Shown: positions 33,969-41,144 of the stretch, piece by piece
Numbering within the stretch: the stretch's first letter is position 1
How the letters are laid out: the number at the start of each line of letters is the position of its first letter
Assembly (NCBI RefSeq): GCF_040643435.1
Contig: NZ_JBEYUH010000004.1
Span: 297,724 to 361,723, forward strand
Source: Rhodococcus sp040643435
GTDB taxonomy: Bacteria; Actinomycetota; Actinomycetes; Mycobacteriales; Mycobacteriaceae
Direction: 5' to 3'
DNA: 64,000 nucleotides
Position numbers and translations under genes: made by a program
The notes under the pieces: model-generated
The model's database searches: none
Seen by the model: the letters and a program-made list of their open reading frames with translations, nothing else
Told to the model about the DNA's origin: nothing

Positions 33969-34631
33969 ATGTTCAAAAAACTCGTTGTAGCAATTGCGGG
34001 AGTACTCGCACTGGTCGGAACGGGTTCGGGTGTGGCCGTCGCGGCTCCCCCGGTAACCCTCGGCGGAGGGTCGGGAATCACTCTCGGATCCGGTGGAGAG
34101 GACATCTACGACTGCACTCTCACCACGATCGGTAACGATTCGGCCGGTCGCCTCGTCGGTCTCACCGCAGGACACTGCGGAGAACCGGGCATGACGGTGA
34201 AGGCCGAATACGACACTGCCGCGGGACCGGTGGGTCGGGTAGCTTCGAGCGTCCCCACGCTCGACTACGCCGTCATCGTGTTCGACCGAGACAAGGTGGT
34301 CCCGGTCAACCGTGTGGGCAACGTGACGATCACGGGTGTCGGTGCCCCTGCGAATTTCCCGGACGTCGCGTGCAAGGAAGGCCGCACCACCGGCAACACG
34401 TGTGGCGTCGTGTGGGGCGACGTGTTCGGCTCGCAGGAGACCTGGACGCAGGTCTGCGTCATCGAAGGCGACTCGGGTGCCCCGGTGGTGGTGGGCTCGA
34501 CCCTCGTCGCGATGGTCAACGCCTATCTGCTGGCACCGTGCGCAGGTCCTGCGGTCGGAACGAACATCGACGTGATCCTGTCCGACATCAACGCCGGTGG
34601 TGGCCCGGGCGCAGGTTTCCGCCCGATCTAG
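33969..34631 (+). CDS. Secreted chymotrypsin-like serine protease (S1 family)
   Basis: A 220-residue exported protein. The signal peptide is MFKKLVVAIAGVLALVGTGSGVAVAA. The catalytic triad is readable as His69 (LTAGHC), Asp99 (TLDYAV) and Ser169 (EGDSGAPV), in the order of S1 proteases. Cys pairs (49/70, 135/145, 163/191) fit the usual disulfides. No long propeptide of the alpha-lytic type is present, so it may act directly or be a lesser-known variant. It starts 48 bases after the DUF6319-like gene, and could be co-transcribed. Confidence 0.87.
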   Translation: MFKKLVVAIAGVLALVGTGSGVAVAAPPVTLGGGSGITLGSGGEDIYDCTLTTIGNDSAGRLVGLTAGHCGEPGMTVKAEYDTAAGPVGRVASSVPTLDYAVIVFDRDKVVPVNRVGNVTITGVGAPANFPDVACKEGRTTGNTCGVVWGDVFGSQETWTQVCVIEGDSGAPVVVGSTLVAMVNAYLLAPCAGPAVGTNIDVILSDINAGGGPGAGFRPI

Positions 34632-34633
34632 CA

Positions 34634-34649
34634 TCCCCGGACGCGGGGA
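34634..34649. terminator. Small hairpin between protease and ilvD genes
   Basis: TCCCCG-GACG-CGGGGA (34634-34649) forms a six-base stem in the 33-base gap between two convergent genes. It is short, and only a candidate terminator. Confidence 0.4.
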
Positions 34650-34664
34650 GGACTCACCCGGCCC

Positions 34665-36362
34665 TCACCCGCACACCGCACCGTTCGAGGCGGAGCCGAC
34701 CAGCTTCGTGTACTTCGCCAGTACACCCCGGGTGTAGCGCGGCGGCAGAGGTTCCCAGCCTTGCCGCCGCGTTTCCATTTCCTCCTCGTCGACCAGCACA
34801 TCGAGACGTCCCTGCGAGACGTCGAGACGGATCCGGTCGCCGTCGCGGACGAACGCGATGGGACCGCCGTCGACGGCCTCCGGAGCAACGTGTCCGACGC
34901 ACAGCCCGGTAGTGCCCCCGGAGAAACGGCCGTCGGTGAGCAGCAGGACGTCCTTGCCGAGACCGGCGCCCTTGATGGCCCCCGTGATCGCGAGCATCTC
35001 GCGCATTCCGGGACCACCTTTGGGCCCTTCGTAACGGATGACCACCACATCGCCGGCCGTGATGGTGCCGTCCTCGAGCGCATCCATCGCCGCCCGTTCG
35101 CGTTCGAAGACCCGCGCTGTTCCCTCGAAGACCGATTCGTCGAAGCCGGCAGACTTCACGACCGCTCCACCCGGCGCGAGGCTGCCCCGCAGGATGGTGA
35201 TGCCACCGGTGGGATGAATGGGGTCGTTCAGCGCACGCAGCACCTTGCCGTCCGGGTCCGGGGGCGCGATGCCTGCCAGGTTCTCCGCCACCGTGCGCCC
35301 GGTGACGGTGAGGCAGTCGCCGTGCAGCAGACCGGCGTCGAGCAGTGCCTTCATGATCACGGGTACGCCGCCGATGTGGTCGACGTCCTTCATCACGTGC
35401 CGTCCGAACGGTTTCACGTCGGCAAGGTGCGGCACCCGTGCGCCGACACGGACGAAATCGTCGAGCGTGAGATCGACGCGAGCCTCGTGAGCGATCGCGA
35501 GCAGGTGGAGCACGGCGTTCGTGGATCCGCCGAACGCCATGACCACCGCGATGGCGTTCTCGAAGGCTTCCTTCGTGAGGATGTCCGACGCGGTGATGCC
35601 GCGGCGCAACAACTCGACCACCGCTTGTCCGCTGCGGCGGGCGTAACCGTCGCGACGACGATCGGTCGCTGGAGGGGATGCACTCCCCGGCAGTGACATC
35701 CCCAGTGCTTCGGCGGAGGCAGCCATCGTGTTCGCGGTGTACATGCCGCCGCAGGCGCCCTCGCCGGGACAGATGGCGCGTTCGATCGCATCGAGGTCGG
35801 TCTCGGACATCAGGCCACGCGCGCAGGCTCCGACCGCCTCGAAGGCGTCGATGATCGTCACGTCGCGTTCGGTGCCGTCCGAGAGCTTCGCGATGCCGGG
35901 CAGGATGGAACCGGCGTAGAGGAAGACGGCGGCGAGATCGAGTCGCGCTGCGGCCATGAGCATTCCGGGCAGCGACTTGTCGCATCCCGCGAGCAGCACC
36001 GAACCGTCGAGTCGCTCGGCCTGCATCACCGTCTCGACGCTGTCGGCGATGACTTCCCGCGACACGAGCGAGAAGTGCATTCCTTCGTGCCCCATCGAGA
36101 TCCCGTCGGATACGGAGATGGTGCCGAATTCGAGTGGGTAACCACCCGCGGCGTGCACGCCTTCCTTGACCGCTCGGGCCAGGCGGTCCAACGGGAGATT
36201 GCACGGGGTGATCTCGTTCCACGACGAGGCAACGCCGATCTGCGGTTTCCCCCAGTCGTCGTCGCCCATCCCCACCGCGCGCAGCATCCCGCGCGAGGCG
36301 GCCTTCTCCATGCCGTCGGTGACATCCCGGCTGCGGGGCTTGATGTCGGGCCGGTCCGTCAT
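34665..36362 (-). CDS. ilvD: Dihydroxy-acid dehydratase
   Basis: Dehydrates 2,3-dihydroxy-isovalerate and -3-methylvalerate to the keto acids of valine and isoleucine synthesis, using an iron-sulfur cluster. The 565-residue protein has the cluster ligands Cys54 (NEITPCNLPLD), Cys127 (LLAGCDKSLPG) and Cys204 (CPGEGACGGMYTANTM), plus the Mg-binding Asp residues of the IlvD/Edd family. The ATG at 36362 overlaps the stop of the upstream DinB-type gene (ATGA), which implies coupled translation. No other ilv genes are close. Confidence 0.93.
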   Translation of the reverse strand: MTDRPDIKPRSRDVTDGMEKAASRGMLRAVGMGDDDWGKPQIGVASSWNEITPCNLPLDRLARAVKEGVHAAGGYPLEFGTISVSDGISMGHEGMHFSLVSREVIADSVETVMQAERLDGSVLLAGCDKSLPGMLMAAARLDLAAVFLYAGSILPGIAKLSDGTERDVTIIDAFEAVGACARGLMSETDLDAIERAICPGEGACGGMYTANTMAASAEALGMSLPGSASPPATDRRRDGYARRSGQAVVELLRRGITASDILTKEAFENAIAVVMAFGGSTNAVLHLLAIAHEARVDLTLDDFVRVGARVPHLADVKPFGRHVMKDVDHIGGVPVIMKALLDAGLLHGDCLTVTGRTVAENLAGIAPPDPDGKVLRALNDPIHPTGGITILRGSLAPGGAVVKSAGFDESVFEGTARVFERERAAMDALEDGTITAGDVVVIRYEGPKGGPGMREMLAITGAIKGAGLGKDVLLLTDGRFSGGTTGLCVGHVAPEAVDGGPIAFVRDGDRIRLDVSQGRLDVLVDEEEMETRRQGWEPLPPRYTRGVLAKYTKLVGSASNGAVCG

Positions 36363-36925
36363 GAGGCCTGCCGGGGGTCGCGGCCGGTAAGTGCGAGGAG
36401 CCGGTCCTGTGGAGGAGCGTCGTCCGAGACCGGGACGGGATCGGCGAACAAGCCGCTCGAGGCGAGCATGTCGCGTTGGGGTTCGAGTTCGGCCAGCACC
36501 GCGTCGACGAGTTCGCCGTCGAGATTCTCGTCCGCGCCGATCGCCCGCGCGAGATCCCAGGTGTGCACCGCGACATCGGCGACCTGCTGTTTCAGATATT
36601 CGATGCACGGGACCGTCCCGTACGACAGATGGACCTCCTGAGCCGGTGAGGTCATCGCCCACGCGGCGGTCGCCTGTTCGGCGAATCGTGCCCAGTCGGC
36701 GGCGAGGTCGTCACCGATCGGTTCGAGCGCGGCCTTCGCGTCGTCGAGGGAACGGCCGGACAGCAACGGCTGGATCCAGCGCTGCTCGTCGACCACATGC
36801 CACACCAGGTCGGAGACGTCCCATTCGGTGTCCGGTGTGGGTACGTGCCAGTCGCTGATCTGCGCGACACGATCGTCGAACTCGCGGCGGGCAATTCGTT
36901 GCAGGGTGAGCCAGTCGGTCGCCAT
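36359..36925 (-). CDS. DinB/maleylpyruvate-isomerase-like metal-binding protein (TIGR03086 type)
   Basis: A 188-residue helical protein with the N-terminal DinB-like metal site: MATDWLTLQRIARREFDDRVAQISDWHVPTPDTEWDVSDLVWHVVDEQRWI, where the His residues near 27 and 43 and a later His in VADVAVHTWDLARAIG would bind a metal. Members include mycothiol-dependent maleylpyruvate isomerase and other thiol-dependent proteins. The actual reaction is unknown. It is coupled to ilvD by ATGA, which suggests a linked role, for example in cluster or substrate repair, though this is speculative. Confidence 0.78.
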   Translation of the reverse strand: MATDWLTLQRIARREFDDRVAQISDWHVPTPDTEWDVSDLVWHVVDEQRWIQPLLSGRSLDDAKAALEPIGDDLAADWARFAEQATAAWAMTSPAQEVHLSYGTVPCIEYLKQQVADVAVHTWDLARAIGADENLDGELVDAVLAELEPQRDMLASSGLFADPVPVSDDAPPQDRLLALTGRDPRQAS

Positions 36926-37040
36926 GGCTTCCAGCCTAGGTTGCGACCTCCTCGGCTCACGGCGATTTCAATTCCTGCGCTCGCGGGCGATGTGCGGGAC
37001 GATCGGAAGCCCGCACAGTGTCGCCATCGAGGAGAAGTAC

Positions 37041-38045
37041 ATGTCTGTTCCCACCGTCGAACTCGCGCCCGGCCTGGTCGTCAGCGCCCAGGGTTACGGT
37101 GCGATGTCCGTCGCCCCCGCCTACGGCGAGGTGGACCTCGACGAGGCGCTCGCAACCCTGCACCACGCCGTGGACCTGGGTGTCACCTTCATCGACACGG
37201 CCGATGTGTACGGCGGCGGCACGAGTGAGAAGGTTGTCGGCAAGCTGCTTGAAGAGCGGCGGGACGAAGTCCAGCTGGCGACGAAGTTCGGTCTGGTCGG
37301 CGCGGTCGGGGGCAAGGGCACCGCCAACCGTCGCATCAACGGCCGCCCCGAGTATGCGAAGCAAGCCATCGACGACTCGCTCGGACGTCTGGGCGTCGAC
37401 CACGTCGATCTGTACTACTTGCACCGTGTGGATCCCGAGGTGCCTGTCGAAGACACCGTGGGTGCTCTTGCCGAACTCGTACGGGCCGGCAAGGTGCGGC
37501 ACATCGGATTGTCGGAGGCCACGGGCGACGAACTACGTCGCGCGCACGCCGTACATCCGATCGCGGCGATCCAGTCGGAATGGAGCATCGTCTCGCGGGA
37601 CGTCGAACGATATGTAGTGCCCACCGCCGCAGAGCTCGGTATCGGTTTCGTGCCCTACTCGCCGGTGAGCCGGGGTCTGCTCACCGATGCCTTCGATCCC
37701 CGTCAGGTGAAGGAGAACGACCTGCGCAAGCGGTTCCCCCGCTTCGACCCCGATGCGCTGCCGGCCAACCTCGAGGTGCGCGAGGAGGTGCGCAGGATCG
37801 CGCAGGAGGCGGACGCAACGATCGCACAGATCGCCCTGGCGTGGCTGGACGTGAAAGGCCGTGAGTTCGGGTTGCCGTCGGTGTCGATTCCCGGTACCCG
37901 GTACGCGAATCGTGTCACTGAGAACGCCGGTGCGCTCGACGTCGTCCTCACGGACGAGCAGCTCGCGCGGTTGGACCGTCTTGCGGACAAGGTCGCCGGT
38001 CCTCGCGCAGCCGACCCGACGTGGGTGTCGCTCGGCCGCGAGTGA
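37041..38045 (+). CDS. Aldo/keto reductase
   Basis: A 334-residue NADPH-dependent (beta/alpha)8 reductase. The catalytic tetrad is visible: Asp and Tyr in FIDTADVYGGG, Lys in LATKFGLVG, His in YLHRVDPE. The tail PSVSIPGTRYANRVTENAGA carries the NADPH-binding Arg. It resembles AKR13-type/YakC proteins. The ATG at 37041 has GAGGAG upstream. It is divergent from the DinB/ilvD operon (115-base gap). The substrate is unknown. Confidence 0.88.
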   Translation: MSVPTVELAPGLVVSAQGYGAMSVAPAYGEVDLDEALATLHHAVDLGVTFIDTADVYGGGTSEKVVGKLLEERRDEVQLATKFGLVGAVGGKGTANRRINGRPEYAKQAIDDSLGRLGVDHVDLYYLHRVDPEVPVEDTVGALAELVRAGKVRHIGLSEATGDELRRAHAVHPIAAIQSEWSIVSRDVERYVVPTAAELGIGFVPYSPVSRGLLTDAFDPRQVKENDLRKRFPRFDPDALPANLEVREEVRRIAQEADATIAQIALAWLDVKGREFGLPSVSIPGTRYANRVTENAGALDVVLTDEQLARLDRLADKVAGPRAADPTWVSLGRE

Positions 38046-38095
38046 TCCCCGATTGATTAGCCAGGTAAAAGACCTCGGAGTATCGTCTCCTCCCC

Positions 38096-39370
38096 ATGAG
38101 GGCATGGCTGGTCTGGGGTGTCGGGGTATTCGCCTACATCGTCGCCGTCCTCCACCGGACGGCGTTCGGCGTCTCCGGCCTCGCAGCGACCGAACGGTTC
38201 GCGATCTCGCCGTCCGTGCTCTCCGGATTCGTCGTCCTGCAGCTCATCGTGTACGCCGGTATGCAGATCCCGGCCGGTGTGCTGCTCGACAGGTTCGGGT
38301 CGAGGCGGATGATCGCAGCCGGGGCCGTGATCCTCGCGATCGGCCAGGTCGTGCTCGCGACCACCGAGTCCTTGCCGGTCGCGTATCTCGCGCGAGTGTT
38401 GGTCGGCACAGGTGACGCTCTGACCTTCATTTCGGTGTTGCGACTCGTACCCGTGTGGTTCGCTCCCCGCCGGGTGCCTGTCGTGTCGCAGTTGACGGGC
38501 ATCTTCGGCCAGCTCGGACAGGTACTCTCCGCGGTTCCGTTCGTCTTCCTGCTCACCGGCGTGGGCTGGAGTGCTGCTTACGCCGGCGCCGCGGCGCTGG
38601 GGCTGCTTGCTTGTGTGCTCGTCCTCGCCGTCGTGCGCGACACCCCGCGCGGCGAGGCGCGGGAGGTCACCGCGTCGGGATTGCGGGAAGTGATGGGCGG
38701 TCTCGGCACGGTGTGGCGTCGCCCCGGCACCAAGCTCGGCTTCTTCACGCACATGGGGACGCAGTTCTCGGTGACCACTTTCGCTCTGATGTGGGGTGTG
38801 CCGTATCTGGTCTCCGCGCAGGGCCTCTCACCTGCGGCCGCCGGCTCGATGCTGACCGTCTCCGTGATCACGGCCATCTCGGCCGGGCCGATCCTCGGGG
38901 TGCTGTCGGGGCGCTTTCCACTCAGGCGCTCGTGGCTCGTCCTGACGATCATCCTGGGGAGCGCCGTGACATGGTCGGTGGTGCTCGCCCTGCCCGGTCC
39001 CGCGCCGATCTGGCTGCTCGTAATGCTCGTGATCGTCATCTCGGTGGGTGGGCCGGGGTCGATGATCGGCTTCGACTACGCCCGCACGTTCAACCCCGGC
39101 TCCGCTCTCGGCACAGCGAACGGCATCGTCAACATCGGTGGCTTCCTCGCCACACTCCTCGTCGTGCAGACGATGGGGATCGTGCTCGACCGGCTCGGTG
39201 GTTACACCTTCGACGCGTTCCGGGTCGCATGGTTCGCGCAGTACCCGATCTGGGTGATCGCGTTCGCCGGTGTGCTCGTCACCCGGAGCCGTGCGCGCCG
39301 CGACGCCGGAGTCGAGACCCGATCGCTCCGCACGGTCGTACACGATCGCTTCGTCAGCGGCGGACGTTGA
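38096..39370 (+). CDS. MFS transporter
   Basis: A 424-residue protein with about 12 membrane helices and the motif QIPAGVLLDRFGSRRMIAAG in the 2-3 loop. It looks like the NarK/oxalate-formate-like branch of MFS, with a Gly-rich NIGGFLATLLVVQTMGIVLDRLGG segment late in the protein. Substrates are not predictable. It follows the aldo/keto reductase by 50 bases and may be in the same transcription unit. Confidence 0.85.
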   Translation: MRAWLVWGVGVFAYIVAVLHRTAFGVSGLAATERFAISPSVLSGFVVLQLIVYAGMQIPAGVLLDRFGSRRMIAAGAVILAIGQVVLATTESLPVAYLARVLVGTGDALTFISVLRLVPVWFAPRRVPVVSQLTGIFGQLGQVLSAVPFVFLLTGVGWSAAYAGAAALGLLACVLVLAVVRDTPRGEAREVTASGLREVMGGLGTVWRRPGTKLGFFTHMGTQFSVTTFALMWGVPYLVSAQGLSPAAAGSMLTVSVITAISAGPILGVLSGRFPLRRSWLVLTIILGSAVTWSVVLALPGPAPIWLLVMLVIVISVGGPGSMIGFDYARTFNPGSALGTANGIVNIGGFLATLLVVQTMGIVLDRLGGYTFDAFRVAWFAQYPIWVIAFAGVLVTRSRARRDAGVETRSLRTVVHDRFVSGGR

Positions 39371-39457
39371 GCACCTCGGACGAATTCGCCGGCTCGCCGC
39401 TCGCCGAAAGCCCTATCATCGGGCGCTGAGCGGCCGACTGCGAACCGAGGAGACGAT

Positions 39458-40324
39458 GTGACGAAGACCGGTCCCGAGAACGAGGTGCTGCTCGAACATC
39501 ACGGTCCCGTCGCCGTGATCCGGCTGAACCGTCCAGATCGCCTCAACGCGTTCACCAACGAAATGGGAGAGCGACTCATCTCTCTCTTCGACGAGACCGA
39601 CAGCGACGACGACGTACGGGCCGTCGTCCTCACCGGCACGGGCCGCGGGTTCTGCGCAGGCGCCGATCTTGCAGCAGGTGGCGACACCTTCGCTCTCGGC
39701 GACGACCCCGACACCGGTGGGGCTCCGCCGGACCTGGGCGGTCGCGTGACCCTGCGCATCTATCGATCTCTCAAGCCGGTGATCGCCGCGATCAACGGGC
39801 CGGCCGCGGGCGTGGGTGTCACCATGACCTTGCCCGCAGACATCCGCATCGCGGCGGACACGGCCAAATTCGGGTTCGTATTCACTCGTCGCGGCCTGGT
39901 CCCGGAAGCCTGCTCCACCTGGTTCCTTCCTCGGGCGGTCGGCGTCTCGACCGCTGTGGAATGGACCGTGGGCGGACGGATGGTGCCCGTCGAGGAAGCA
40001 CTGGAACGTGGTCTCGTCCGTGAGGTGGTTCCCGCCGAACGCGTTCAGGAGCGTGCCCTCGAGATCGCACAGGAACTCGTGTCCGGAACCGCGCCGGTCT
40101 CGGTGGCGCTCACTCGGCAGCTGATGTGGCGGATGCTCGGAGCTCCGGACCCGCACGTCGCCCACAGGGCAGAGTCGATCGGGATCCACGTCCGGGGAAC
40201 GTCCGGCGACGTCCGCGAGGGAGTGGAGTCCTTCCTGGAGAAACGGGAGCCGAAGTTCCCCGACCGGGTCTCGGACGGCCTGCCCGATCTGTTCGAACAT
40301 CCGCATCCTCCGACCTGCACGTAG
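39458..40324 (+). CDS. Enoyl-CoA hydratase/isomerase-family protein
   Basis: A 288-residue crotonase. The oxyanion motifs are GRGFCAGADLAAGG and NGPAAGVGVTMTLPADIRIA, and FVFTRRGLVPEACSTWFLPRAVG follows. The Glu at ~146 (LVPEACS) is in the place of the second catalytic carboxylate. The GTG at 39458 is preceded by GAGGAG. A C-terminal tail of about 30 residues (DVREGVESFLEKREPKFPDRVS) is typical of the family. The substrate is unknown. Confidence 0.87.
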   Translation: MTKTGPENEVLLEHHGPVAVIRLNRPDRLNAFTNEMGERLISLFDETDSDDDVRAVVLTGTGRGFCAGADLAAGGDTFALGDDPDTGGAPPDLGGRVTLRIYRSLKPVIAAINGPAAGVGVTMTLPADIRIAADTAKFGFVFTRRGLVPEACSTWFLPRAVGVSTAVEWTVGGRMVPVEEALERGLVREVVPAERVQERALEIAQELVSGTAPVSVALTRQLMWRMLGAPDPHVAHRAESIGIHVRGTSGDVREGVESFLEKREPKFPDRVSDGLPDLFEHPHPPTCT

Positions 40325-40394
40325 CGGAGCCTGAAGTCGCCCGTCGTCGTCGGGCTGGCAGACTCGATACCGAAGCACATCGAGGAGGAATCGA

Positions 40395-41084
40395 GTGACG
40401 ACGACGGTGGGTGGACCCGAACCGGGTTCGCCGGCATCGGACGACGTGCAGGCACCGCTGGTCGCAGTGGAGCACCTCGCACAGGATCTCCGACGCGTTC
40501 TCATGGTGTACAAGTTCGGCGTCGACGAGATGATGACGAAGATCAACATCCTGCGCGAGGAGTTCACCTACGCTCGCGAATACAACCCGATCGAGCACGT
40601 CAAGTCGCGCCTGAAAAGTCCCGAGTCGATCCTCGCGAAGGCGGAACGCAAGGGTGCGCCGGCCTCACTCGACGGCATCCGCGAAACCGTTCGTGACATC
40701 GCCGGCATCCGCATCACGTGCAGTTTCACCTCGGATGTGTACCGGCTCATCGACATGATCACCGGGCAGCCCGATGTGACGGTGGTCGAGATCGAGGACT
40801 ACATCGCGCGGCCCAAGCCCAACGGCTACAGCAGCGTGCACGTGATCGTCCAGATCCCGGTGTACATGTCCGACCGTGTCGAGCACGTCTACGTCGAGTT
40901 GCAGATCCGGACGGTCGCGATGGACTTCTGGGCGAGTCTCGAGCACAAGATCTACTACAAGCACGACCGGGTCGTGCCGGACGATCTTCGTGAGGAACTG
41001 CGGCTGGCTGCCGAGACCGCACGTGATCTGGACGTGCGGATGGAAGCCTTGCACGATCGCGTGCACGGTGTGCGCCCCCGCTGA
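40395..41084 (+). CDS. Small alarmone (p)ppGpp synthetase
   Basis: A 229-residue RelA/SpoT-synthetase-only protein, without hydrolase or TGS/ACT domains, so it should only make (p)ppGpp. Landmarks are RDIAGIRITC for the nucleotide-binding Arg, YIARPKPNGYSSVHVIV for the G-loop (with Tyr and His), and VYVELQIRTVAMDFWASLEHKIYYK for the EQIRT motif. It is similar to RelP/RelQ-type SAS proteins. The GTG at 40395 has GAGGAGG upstream. It is convergent with the Clp ATPase gene (60-base gap). Confidence 0.9.
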   Translation: MTTTVGGPEPGSPASDDVQAPLVAVEHLAQDLRRVLMVYKFGVDEMMTKINILREEFTYAREYNPIEHVKSRLKSPESILAKAERKGAPASLDGIRETVRDIAGIRITCSFTSDVYRLIDMITGQPDVTVVEIEDYIARPKPNGYSSVHVIVQIPVYMSDRVEHVYVELQIRTVAMDFWASLEHKIYYKHDRVVPDDLREELRLAAETARDLDVRMEALHDRVHGVRPR

Positions 41085-41144
41085 CGTCCGTCCGGGTGTA
41101 CGAACGCCGCGCGGGCTCATGTCCGGATGCCCGGTGTCACGGGG

